From CAWDLX01 sp046728155 (lineage in GTDB: Bacteria; Actinomycetota; Actinomycetes; Mycobacteriales; Micromonosporaceae): DNA of 22,120 nt. Numbering within the stretch: the stretch's first letter is position 1; the number at the start of each line of letters is the position of its first letter. Of the stretch, positions 7,209 through 14,268 are shown in pieces. Location: positions 1 to 22,120 of the forward strand of contig JBKPDY010000115.1 in assembly GCA_046728155.1 (NCBI GenBank). Reading direction: 5' to 3'. Under the pieces are notes generated by a model. That model worked only from the letters and a program-made list of their open reading frames with translations, did no database searches and was not told where the DNA came from. The position numbers and the translations under genes are program-made.

Positions 7209-7661
7209 ATGAAATGGGTAACCCGCGCACGCCCCAAGGTTGACCGGGTAGCGTGCCCATGGCTGATCATGAGATTCATCGATCCGCAGGCGGAGATCCT
7301 CTACGTCCCGGCCGGTGATGTCCTCGCCGTCGCCGAGGCTGAGCGGGCCCATTCGTTCGACGCCGCCGGGGCCACGTACACGCACCGACGACACCCGGAT
7401 GGCACCGAGTGGTGCAGCTTTGAAGCGCTCATCGCCGCGTACGGACTCGGCGAGAACGCCGCGCTTGCGGAACTGGCGCGCATCGTCCACGCCGCGGACA
7501 TCGCCACCGATGTGGCGACGCATCCGTTCGGGCCGGCGCTGCGAGCGATCGGCGAGGCCGGTGGCGACGTGGAGCGCGACGACCAAAGACTGCTGCAGCG
7601 TGCGCTGTTCGTATACGACGCGCTCTACGCACACTGTCAGCGGGTCAGCGCCAAGACCTAG
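7209..7661 (+). CDS. Stand-alone ChrB C-terminal-domain protein, second copy
   Basis: This is a 150-residue paralogue of the 5999-6430 product. It opens MKWVTRARPKVDRVACPWLI then MRFIDPQAEILYV, closer to the family consensus than its neighbour, and keeps the CSFE block (TEWCSFEAL). ATG 7209 is chosen because GAAGGAG (7194-7200) is 8 nt upstream; GTG 7206 is the alternative. It is divergent from the ChrB N/C pair, with the palindromic operators between them, and convergent with the TcmP-like gene, the two stops sharing CTAG at 7658-7661. Two divergent ChrB C-domain genes with one N-domain gene suggest alternative partners or a duplicated sensor. Confidence 0.82.
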   Translation: MKWVTRARPKVDRVACPWLIMRFIDPQAEILYVPAGDVLAVAEAERAHSFDAAGATYTHRRHPDGTEWCSFEALIAAYGLGENAALAELARIVHAADIATDVATHPFGPALRAIGEAGGDVERDDQRLLQRALFVYDALYAHCQRVSAKT

Positions 7662-8479
7662 GCCGCCTTACGAGTCTTGAGCCGGATCACCGTATCCGGG
7701 GACAGCCGTCCCCCCATGGGTTCGCGGGTCACACTACCGGCGGCGAGCAGGGCCTGGACCGCCCGCGTGGCGTCACCGGCACGGAACACCGTCTCGTGCA
7801 GGGTCCAGGCTCGTAGCGCCGCAACCGTCGCTCCCTCCCCGCCGGCCAGATGCCGAAGGAGCGACCGTCGCAGCGGCCCGAGATGCGCCACCACCGAGAT
7901 GTCGGAGAGAGCGCCCTCGTCGTCAGCGGGGTCACGGAACTGGATGCCGGCGTACTCGTCCAGCGCCCACAGCTCCTCCTTGAAGCGCTCCAGAGACTTC
8001 TCGGTGGAGGCGCCGAAGAACAGAATCTCGGTGTCGCCGCTTGCAGCCACCAACTCGACCCGGCACGAGAACGGCAGGTCAACCTCGGCCATCGGACCGG
8101 TCGAGGCGGCCATGACCTCCACCCCCACAATCGCGGCCACAGTGGACACAGCCGCCGATGGTGCGCTATCGAACCAGCCGAAGACGGCCGCGCCCTTGGT
8201 CGGCACCGCCGCCGGATCGTCCACAACGGACACGACGACGCCCACCGTCGGCGGCAGCTCGGAGACGGAGACCGACCGTGGGACAAGCATCGTCACCGTA
8301 CGAGACTCGAGGATGTCGGCGAACTCGGCGAAGACCCGTAGCGCCGTTTGTGCCGAGTCGAGCGGTGCCCACGAGACGAACACGGCTTTCTTGTTGCGAT
8401 GCAGGGCCGCCGGTGTCCAGGCGTCCAGGTAGCGCACGAGCAGCTCGTGCTTCACGGCCGCATGCGCCGGCCCGGACAT
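7658..8479 (-). CDS. TcmP-like (three-Cys-motif partner) protein, divergent member
   Basis: The 273-residue product starts with KHELLVRYLDAWTPA, has a middle block SLERFKEELWALDEYAG followed by FRDPAD, and ends in a winged-helix-like region (LRRSLLRHLAGG... TLHETVFRAGDATRAVQALL). These three blocks match, from memory, the order in three-Cys-motif partner TcmP proteins. The family's usual DGFAGPG-like motif is not visible after the first block, so any methyltransferase-type activity may be lost. TcmP genes normally sit beside a Gp37/DUF5131 three-Cys protein, and none is nearby. ATG 8479 has GAGG too close to use well; GTG 8455 is an alternative start. Function is unknown. Confidence 0.55.
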   Translation of the reverse strand: MSGPAHAAVKHELLVRYLDAWTPAALHRNKKAVFVSWAPLDSAQTALRVFAEFADILESRTVTMLVPRSVSVSELPPTVGVVVSVVDDPAAVPTKGAAVFGWFDSAPSAAVSTVAAIVGVEVMAASTGPMAEVDLPFSCRVELVAASGDTEILFFGASTEKSLERFKEELWALDEYAGIQFRDPADDEGALSDISVVAHLGPLRRSLLRHLAGGEGATVAALRAWTLHETVFRAGDATRAVQALLAAGSVTREPMGGRLSPDTVIRLKTRKAA

Positions 8480-8546
8480 ACCTCAATGTGTACCGCTCCA
8501 TCCCCGCGTCGGGAAGGCTTTGCCCGTACGGGTTGGCGCACCACGG

Positions 8547-9068
8547 TCAAGCCGGCACGGAAATGCCTACGCCACCATGGGTCTGGCCGCCGTAGCGCGC
8601 CTTCTCCTTGGCTAGGTCCAGCGGACCGATCCGCTTGCGGGCGGCCAGTGCGCCTTCGTCGAGCAGGTCGGCCGGGATGAGCCAGACCACCTCGAACTCC
8701 AGACCGTCCGGATCCTTGCCATACAGGCTCTTCGTCGTCCCGTGGTCGGACGACCCCACCAGGGCCCCGGCCGCGCCCAACCGGTCGGCCATGCTCTCCA
8801 GTTCGTCCAAGGTGTCCAGCTCCCAGGCCAGGTGGTAGAGGCCGACGGTGCTACGGCCTGCGCCGGACTGGCCGGCCGCGGAGCCGATCTCGAACAGGCC
8901 GAGGTCGTGGTCATTCGTCGAGCCGGGCGCCTGAAGGAAGGCGGCTCCGCGGAATCCCTCCGGTGTCATGTCCACCACGCGGAACCCCATGATGTCGGTG
9001 TAGAACGCGACGCTGCGCCTTACGTCTCGTACGTACAGCACGGCGTGGTTGAGCCGGTGAATGCCCAT
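8547..9068 (-). CDS. VOC-superfamily (glyoxalase/extradiol dioxygenase-like) protein
   Basis: This 173-residue vicinal-oxygen-chelate protein begins LNHAVLYVRDVRRSVAFYTD, the standard first beta-alpha unit. Likely metal ligands are H8, H79 (YHLAWEL) and E126 (DPDGLEFEV), the H-H-E set of single-module VOC enzymes that form the site across a dimer. The DPDG motif and length fit catechol-2,3-dioxygenase-like or lactoylglutathione-lyase-like members. ATG 9068 has GGAGG about 8 nt upstream. It follows the LLM oxidoreductase on the same strand after 50 nt, so the two are probably co-transcribed. The substrate is not inferable. Confidence 0.85.
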   Translation of the reverse strand: MGIHRLNHAVLYVRDVRRSVAFYTDIMGFRVVDMTPEGFRGAAFLQAPGSTNDHDLGLFEIGSAAGQSGAGRSTVGLYHLAWELDTLDELESMADRLGAAGALVGSSDHGTTKSLYGKDPDGLEFEVVWLIPADLLDEGALAARKRIGPLDLAKEKARYGGQTHGGVGISVPA

Positions 9069-9118
9069 GCCAAGACCTCCGTCTCGCAGCTCCAGCTACT
9101 TGCGCGTTCAACTATCTC

Positions 9119-9973
9119 TCACAGCTCCGCCACCGCCGGAATCAGCTCCGCGATCTGCTCGACGCGGCCCGGCTCCCACAGGTTCGACGTGTTCACGATC
9201 ACCGTCTGGATACCGAGCGCGCCCAGGTCCCTCAGGTGCCCGACCGAATCCTCCGTGGGCCGTGCGGGGTCGAGTGGGAACAAACAGGTCTTGGTGATCG
9301 CGTCGTAGTCGCGCCCTTCGCGCGAACAGTGTTCGCGGAGCACCTCCAGTTTGTGGGCCAGATCGGGACCCGGGAAGAGGTTGCAGGCGTCGCCGTATCG
9401 TGCCACGAGCCGCAGTGTCTTCCTCTCACCCGATCCGCCGATCATGATTGGCATGCGGTGCAAGGGTACGGGCGAGTTGAGCGGGCGACGAAGCTGGTAG
9501 TACTTCCCCTCGTACGGGCTGTCATCGCCATCGAACATTCGCCGGGCGATCTGCACTGTCTCCTCGAGGCGCTCCAGGCGCTCCGCCGGGGGTGGAAACG
9601 GAACCCCCAGCCCGCGCGACTCCTCATCGTTCCACGCCGCACCGATGCCGAGCATCGCCCGCCCACCGGAGAGAACGTCCAACGTAGACACCTGTTTCAT
9701 CAGGATGCCCGGATGGCGGTACACAACGCCGGTCATGATCGTCAGCAGCGTGGCGCGCGATGTGTGCGCGGCCAGGTAACCGAGCGTGGTGTACGCCTCG
9801 AGCATCTCCAGTTCAGGCCGTCCGATCATGCCGATCTGGAAGAAATGGTCCATCACTGCGATCACCTCGAACCCGGCGTCGTCGGCCGTGCGGGCAACCC
9901 CGGCGAGCGCCGAGCCGAGGGTTGCCGGGCCACCCGGCGTGGTGAAGTCAGGGATCTGCAGGCCGATCTTCAC
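9119..9973 (-). CDS. F420-dependent LLM-class oxidoreductase
   Basis: The 284-residue product is a luciferase-like monooxygenase TIM barrel. It opens MKIGLQIPDF, has a MDHFFQ segment after strand 2, STLDVLSGGRAMLGIGAAWN in the central barrel, EESRGLGVPFPP, and MPIMIGGSGERKTLRLVARY. The GIGAAWN...E..GLG block and IGG.GE..TLRL are characteristic of actinobacterial F420-using members rather than FMN luciferases. GTG 9973 has GGGGGAG 5 nt upstream. It is the first gene of a two-gene unit with the VOC protein and is divergent from the arginine genes at 10223. Its reductive or oxidative substrate is unknown. Confidence 0.88.
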   Translation of the reverse strand: MKIGLQIPDFTTPGGPATLGSALAGVARTADDAGFEVIAVMDHFFQIGMIGRPELEMLEAYTTLGYLAAHTSRATLLTIMTGVVYRHPGILMKQVSTLDVLSGGRAMLGIGAAWNDEESRGLGVPFPPPAERLERLEETVQIARRMFDGDDSPYEGKYYQLRRPLNSPVPLHRMPIMIGGSGERKTLRLVARYGDACNLFPGPDLAHKLEVLREHCSREGRDYDAITKTCLFPLDPARPTEDSVGHLRDLGALGIQTVIVNTSNLWEPGRVEQIAELIPAVAEL

Positions 9974-10092
9974 GCGGACTCCCCCTTCAAGGCCGTTTAC
10001 GAGCGATTCTCCCGTGACCTGCCGCGTACGACCATCCGCTGAACTCTGAGACCTTGACGAAACAATTCGTTGCTATGGGTCGCCTGTACGCA

Positions 10093-10132
10093 ACGATCCG
10101 CCGGCAACACGCATGATCCGGCAATGGATCGT
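10093..10132. promoter_or_regulatory. Candidate regulator site upstream of the arginine genes
   Basis: ACGATCC (10093-10099) and GGATCGT (10126-10132) are a perfect 7-bp inverted repeat spaced by 26 bases. The interior carries two related GATCCG...GGCAA elements. The repeat lies 91-130 nt before GTG 10223 and just upstream of a possible TATCAT -10 at 10148-10153. Related DDAH/rocD clusters, such as the mycobacterial one, are next to an Lrp/AsnC regulator, so such a protein is a candidate binder; no regulator gene is in the window. Confidence 0.3.
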
Positions 10133-10222
10133 CGGTGAGCTTGCCGGTATCATCATCGCCAGGGCGGGTCCGCGGGGGCCCGCTCGCTGCGTACCCGAGC
10201 GCCGGCCGCCTGGAGGAATCTC

Positions 10223-11014
10223 GTGACGACCCGTCGTTATCTCATGTGCCGCCCGACCTACTTCACCGTCGAGTACTCCATCAACCCGTGGATGGACCCG
10301 ACCGGGCCGGTCGACACCGAGCTCGCCGTACGACAATGGACCACCCTGCGTGATACGTACCGGGAACTGGGCCACACCGTCGACGAGATCGAGCCGATCC
10401 CGGGCCTGCCCGACATGGTCTTCGCCGCCAACGGCGCCACCGTCATCGACGGGATGGCATACGGGGCGCAGTTCCGATTCCCGGAACGGGCCGCCGAGGC
10501 CCCCGCGTACCTGGACTGGTTCGCCCGCAACGGGTTCGAAACGACGGCGGCGAAGGAGGTGAACGAGGGCGAGGGTGATCTGCTCCTCACCGACCGGTTC
10601 CTGCTCGCCGGCACCGGATTCCGTACCGACCACGCCGCCCACGCCGAGGCCCAGGAGATCTTCGGTCGGCCGGTCATCACGCTGCAGCTGATCGACCCGA
10701 CCTACTACCACCTCGACACCGCCCTCGCCGTACTTGGGTCAACAATCGCCTATCTACCCGACGCGTTCAGCCCGGCGAGCCAGCGGGTGCTCGCTCAGCT
10801 CTTCCCGGACGCCATCATCGCCAGCCGGGCCAACGGAGCCGTACTGGGACTCAACGCCGTCTGCGACGGTCGCCACGTCGTCCTACCCGCACAAGCAGAG
10901 GGTCTCATCGCGCAGGTTCGGGCCCGCGGCTTCGAGCCGGTGCCGGTGAACGTATTCGAGCTGTCGAAGGCCGGCGGCGGTCCGAAGTGCTGCACACTTG
11001 AGGTACGAGGATGA
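10223..11014 (+). CDS. DDAH/amidinotransferase-superfamily hydrolase, possible arginine dihydrolase
   Basis: This 263-residue protein of the guanidino-group-modifying superfamily shows the pattern N70 (DMVFAAN), E117 (EGEGD), H163-D165 (YYHLD) and nucleophile C256 (GGGPKC). Classical dimethylargininases and arginine deiminases carry Asp where this protein has N70. As I recall, cyanobacterial ArgZ/AgrE arginine dihydrolases, which convert arginine to ornithine, CO2 and two ammonia, carry Asn there with the same spacing (N71, E118, H168, D170, C264). Automated annotation will probably say dimethylargininase. GTG 10223 follows GGAGG by 6 nt. Ornithine aminotransferase lies directly downstream, so an ornithine-forming activity would make a complete Arg-to-glutamate-semialdehyde route in the cytoplasm. 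Confidence 0.85.
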   Translation: MTTRRYLMCRPTYFTVEYSINPWMDPTGPVDTELAVRQWTTLRDTYRELGHTVDEIEPIPGLPDMVFAANGATVIDGMAYGAQFRFPERAAEAPAYLDWFARNGFETTAAKEVNEGEGDLLLTDRFLLAGTGFRTDHAAHAEAQEIFGRPVITLQLIDPTYYHLDTALAVLGSTIAYLPDAFSPASQRVLAQLFPDAIIASRANGAVLGLNAVCDGRHVVLPAQAEGLIAQVRARGFEPVPVNVFELSKAGGGPKCCTLEVRG

Positions 11015-11103
11015 CCGAGCCGACAGCGAGCGGGCATCGCAGGGCCGCCCGGCCTGACGTGGGGTGGCAGCAGTGCCGCGAGCGCGGAGGCGAGCAGGAA
11101 TGA
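11011..11103 (+). CDS. Possible 30-residue ORF bridging the hydrolase and rocD
   Basis: ATG 11011 overlaps the hydrolase stop (ATGA 11011-11014), and its TGA 11101-11103 overlaps the rocD start (ATGA 11100-11103). The product, MTEPTASGHRRAARPDVGWQ and ten more residues, is polar and basic with no motif. GAGG and AGG lie just upstream. It could couple translation of the two enzymes rather than make a useful peptide; it could also be chance. Confidence 0.3.
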   Translation: MTEPTASGHRRAARPDVGWQQCRERGGEQE

Positions 11104-12311
11104 CAGTGATGGATACCGATCGTACGACACCGGCGGTCGCCGAAGCCGAGCGCTGGACGACGCACAACTACCACCCGCTGCCGGTCGTGATCGCCGACGC
11201 GGACGGCGCCTGGGTGACCGATGTGGACGGTCGCCGCTATCTCGACTGCCTGGCAGGCTATTCCGCGCTCAACTTCGGGCACCGCCATCCGGCACTGGTT
11301 GACGCGGCTCGCAAGCAGCTCGACCGGGTTACTCTGACCAGCCGCGCTTTCCTGCACGACCAGTTCGGCCCGTTCTGCCGAGACCTGGCCGAACTCTGCG
11401 GTATGGAGCTGGTGCTACCGATGAACACCGGGGCCGAAGCGGTCGAGACCGCCATCAAGGTCGCCCGCAAGTGGGGCTACCGGGTCAAGGGTGTCCCGGA
11501 TGGACAAGCGTCCATTGTGGTCGCCGCTGGGAACTTCCACGGCCGGACCACCACGATCATCAGCTTCTCGACCGACCCTGACGCCCGGGCCGACTTCGGG
11601 CCGTACACACCCGGCTTCCGGATCGTGCCGTACGGCGATCTCGACGCCATCCGGTCCGCTATCGACGAGACGACGGTAGCCGTACTGGTCGAGCCGATCC
11701 AGGGGGAGGCCGGCGTACTGGTTCCGCCGGATGGTTACCTACGGGGCATCCGGGAGCTCTGCACCACGTCGAATGTTCTCTTCGTCGCGGACGAGATCCA
11801 GTCGGGCCTGGGCCGTACCGGCGACACGTTCGCCTGCGACCACGAGGGCGTCGTACCCGACATGTACGTGTTGGGCAAAGCCCTGGGCGGCGGTGTCGTC
11901 CCGGTCTCCGCCGTGGTGTCGCACAGCGACGTCCTCGGCGTGCTGCGGCCGGGCGAGCACGGCTCGACCTTCGGCGGCAACCCGCTCGCCTGCGCCGTAG
12001 GTATCGCGGTGGTCGACCTGCTACGCACGGGCGAGTTCCAGGAGCGTGCGCGCCACCTCGGTGCGACACTCCACAGGCGACTGCGCGAACTGGTCGGGCG
12101 CGGCGTGACCGCCGTTCGAGGCCGCGGACTGTGGGCCGGTGTGGACATCGACCCCGGCTTGATGACCGGACGCGAGGCGTGTGAACGGCTGGCCAAGGCA
12201 GGCATCCTCGCCAAGGACACCCATGGCTCCACCATCCGGTTCGCTCCTCCGCTGGTGGTGACCGACGCCGAGGTCAACCTCATCGTCGACCGCCTCGCGG
12301 GCGTCCTCTGA
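11100..12311 (+). CDS. rocD: Ornithine aminotransferase
   Basis: This 403-residue class-III PLP aminotransferase transfers the delta-amino group of ornithine to 2-oxoglutarate, giving glutamate-5-semialdehyde and glutamate. Visible features are the opening NYHPLPVV, the LAGYSALNFGHRHP block typical of ornithine rather than acetylornithine aminotransferases, the phosphate-binding NTGAEAVETAIK (109-120), FHGRT (146-150), the PLP-ring Asp D231 (FVADEIQSGLGRTG) and Schiff-base K260 (VLGKALGGG). ATG 11100 is chosen because GGAGG (11086-11090) is 9 nt upstream; ATG 11109 is an alternative. It is co-transcribed with the hydrolase, and together they support arginine use as a nitrogen source. Confidence 0.93.
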   Translation: MTVMDTDRTTPAVAEAERWTTHNYHPLPVVIADADGAWVTDVDGRRYLDCLAGYSALNFGHRHPALVDAARKQLDRVTLTSRAFLHDQFGPFCRDLAELCGMELVLPMNTGAEAVETAIKVARKWGYRVKGVPDGQASIVVAAGNFHGRTTTIISFSTDPDARADFGPYTPGFRIVPYGDLDAIRSAIDETTVAVLVEPIQGEAGVLVPPDGYLRGIRELCTTSNVLFVADEIQSGLGRTGDTFACDHEGVVPDMYVLGKALGGGVVPVSAVVSHSDVLGVLRPGEHGSTFGGNPLACAVGIAVVDLLRTGEFQERARHLGATLHRRLRELVGRGVTAVRGRGLWAGVDIDPGLMTGREACERLAKAGILAKDTHGSTIRFAPPLVVTDAEVNLIVDRLAGVL

Positions 12312-12383
12312 GCGTCCGATGTGGATTTACCGGCGGTAGACATCCCGATGGGTCAATGATGCGAACCGCGCGGGCGGTATGGC

Positions 12384-13214
12384 ATGCTGTCGTGCGTGCC
12401 GCCCCCCGTCCGGCCGATCGTGAGCCTGTCGGCCATCGTCCTGGTTGTTCTCGGGGCATGCGCGGTACCGACGACCATCACGAAGGTCCCGGCCGCCGCC
12501 CCGACCCTGTCTCCCATTCCGGTTGCCGTACCGATGAGGTCGCCGGTTCCGCCCCGCGGATCAGACCTGTTGGCCGGACCGAAGCGAGCTCCCTCGGCCG
12601 TGCGCCCGGCGCCCCTCCTGCCAGTGCAGCTCAAGGCTCCACCGCCGATGCGGCAATGGACGTACGCGCCCGCCGGGCCCACGTTCGGTCTAGCGGGGAC
12701 TGTCCGGAACTACCGCGTGGCGGTTGAGGCCGGCGTCAACGTCTCCGCCGGCACGTTCGCGGCCGTGGTGAACGGCACCCTGAGCGATCCCCGAAGCTGG
12801 ATAGCCGGCGGCAACGTGCGGTTCCACCAGGTCGGGGCGGGAACCCTCGCGAACTTTACCGTCTGGCTCGCCTCCCCCCGGACCGCGCAGCGAATCTGCG
12901 CCGCCAGCGGTGTGGACATCACCGTGAACGGAGTGCCGTACACCTCGTGTCGCGGCGGCAACAACGTGGTCATCAACTCCGACCGGTACCTCTACGCGGT
13001 CCCCAGCTATGGGGCGCCGCTATCGGTCTACCGAAACTACGCCATCAACCATGAGGTCGGGCACTGGCTCGGCCACGGGCACGAACTCTGCCCCGGCGCC
13101 GGTATGCCAGCGCCGGTCATGCAGCAACAGACGTTCGGCCTGCAGGGGTGTGTGGCCTACGGCTGGCCCTACCTGAACGGAGTCCGCTACTCCGGACCGC
13201 CCACCGGCGGCTGA
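12384..13214 (+). CDS. DUF3152 lipoprotein, putative secreted zinc metalloprotease
   Basis: The 276-residue product begins with a short basic n-region and a hydrophobic core ending in a lipobox (VVLGAC, lipidated C26). A Pro/Ala-rich linker (27-90) follows, then a DUF3152 domain. The domain carries a metzincin-like zinc motif HEVGHWLGHGHE at 223-234 followed by the family's C236 and PVMQQQT. The histidines would bind zinc and E224 would be the general base. It should be anchored to the outer face of the cytoplasmic membrane. Peptidase activity is inferred, as the family is poorly characterised. GTG 12396 is an alternative start. The 72-nt gap after rocD holds a weak hairpin (GATGT/ACATC, 12318-12344), so it is probably a separate unit. 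Confidence 0.88.
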   Translation: MLSCVPPPVRPIVSLSAIVLVVLGACAVPTTITKVPAAAPTLSPIPVAVPMRSPVPPRGSDLLAGPKRAPSAVRPAPLLPVQLKAPPPMRQWTYAPAGPTFGLAGTVRNYRVAVEAGVNVSAGTFAAVVNGTLSDPRSWIAGGNVRFHQVGAGTLANFTVWLASPRTAQRICAASGVDITVNGVPYTSCRGGNNVVINSDRYLYAVPSYGAPLSVYRNYAINHEVGHWLGHGHELCPGAGMPAPVMQQQTFGLQGCVAYGWPYLNGVRYSGPPTGG

Positions 13215-13232
13215 TCCCTGCTTGCACCCAGC

Positions 13233-14192
13233 TCAGGCAGGGGCGAGCGAACGTACGATCTCGCGCACGTCTCCGCCAACGGGCAGCAGCGCGATCACCG
13301 GTGTGCTCACGCCGTTGTCGACGTACCGCTGGATGTGCATCCGGCACTCGTTCGGGGTGCCGTGTACGACCAGTGCATCGACCACGTCGTCTGGAACGGA
13401 CGCCACGGCCGCCTTCCGATCGCCGGTCTCCCACGCCTTCCACATTGGACCGAGCGCATCGGCGCGGCCGAGCCACTCATGGAAGGCGCGGTACACCGGT
13501 ACGGTCAGGTACGCCGCGATCGCGGTCTTGCCCACCAGGCGCGCGGTGTCGATGTCGGGGGTTGGAGCGACGAAGATACGCGCCACGATCTCCTTGCCGG
13601 GGCCGCCCTGGTGCACGTACGGCGTGACCGTGCGGACATCGTCGGCAGAGAGCCAGTTGATGATCGCTCCGTCGGACTCACGGCCGGCGAGCTTGAGCAT
13701 GCCCGGACGGAGCGCGGCGACCACGATACGAGGCTGGATCTGCGGGACGACGAGGAGACGGAATCCGTCCACCCGGAAGGTCTCGTACTCGCGGGTAACC
13801 TTCGCTCCGGTCAACGCCTCACGGACGAAGCGCACGACATCGCGCACCCGCTCGTACGGCTTGACGAAAGGCACGTCGTTCCAGCGCCGCACAATGATGT
13901 CCGACGATGAGCCGATACCGAGGACGAACCGTCCGGGGGCAGCATCGGCCATGGCGGCGGCGCTCTGCGCGATCGTGGGAGCACCGCGGGTAAACGCCGG
14001 CACGATCGCCGTGCCGAGACGGAGGTCGGGCGCCCATGCACTCGCGAGCGCCAGCGGCGTGAAGGCGTCCGTACCGCCGGCCTCGGCCGACCACACGTCG
14101 GTGTAGCCGAGCCTGGGCAGCTCTGCGATAAGGTCGCGCTGTTCGTGCAAGGGGAGCCCGGTGAGGGGAATCGTCAAGCCGTACGAACCCAC
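13233..14192 (-). CDS. F420-dependent LLM-class oxidoreductase (second)
   Basis: The 319-residue TIM-barrel product starts GSYGLTIPLTGLPLHEQRDL and has YTDVWSAEAGGTDAFTPLAL, LGTAIVPAFTRGAPTIAQSA and FVLGIGSSSDIIVRRWNDVP, the family hallmarks of actinobacterial LLM class F420-dependent enzymes. The C-terminal block VVHGTPNECRMHIQRYVDNG is also typical. GTG 14192 is selected by AAAGGA 6 nt upstream; the open frame extends to 14426, but that would cross the divergent SDR start. It is divergent from the SDR with a 76-nt shared promoter region, which suggests joint control and possibly consecutive redox steps. The substrate is unknown. Confidence 0.87.
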   Translation of the reverse strand: MGSYGLTIPLTGLPLHEQRDLIAELPRLGYTDVWSAEAGGTDAFTPLALASAWAPDLRLGTAIVPAFTRGAPTIAQSAAAMADAAPGRFVLGIGSSSDIIVRRWNDVPFVKPYERVRDVVRFVREALTGAKVTREYETFRVDGFRLLVVPQIQPRIVVAALRPGMLKLAGRESDGAIINWLSADDVRTVTPYVHQGGPGKEIVARIFVAPTPDIDTARLVGKTAIAAYLTVPVYRAFHEWLGRADALGPMWKAWETGDRKAAVASVPDDVVDALVVHGTPNECRMHIQRYVDNGVSTPVIALLPVGGDVREIVRSLAPA

Positions 14193-14228
14193 GCCGGTTC
14201 CTTTCGCCTGGGGCTTCGCCACGCGTAC

Positions 14229-14247
14229 ATTGCACCGAGAGTGCATA
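14229..14247. promoter_or_regulatory. Palindromic candidate operator between LLM oxidoreductase and SDR
   Basis: ATTGCAC-CGAGA-GTGCATA is a near-perfect inverted repeat of half-site (A/T)TGCAC with a 5-bp centre, in the middle of the 76-nt divergent promoter. It could be a TetR- or GntR-type operator controlling both genes. TATTAC at 14246-14251 may be part of the SDR -10 element. Confidence 0.45.
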
Positions 14248-14268
14248 TTACTTGTTCGGGAGTGTTGC

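Noticed and set aside
12318..12344. Hairpin after rocD as a terminator
   Set aside because: The stem is short and interrupted with no T-run; noted only in the lipoprotein entry.
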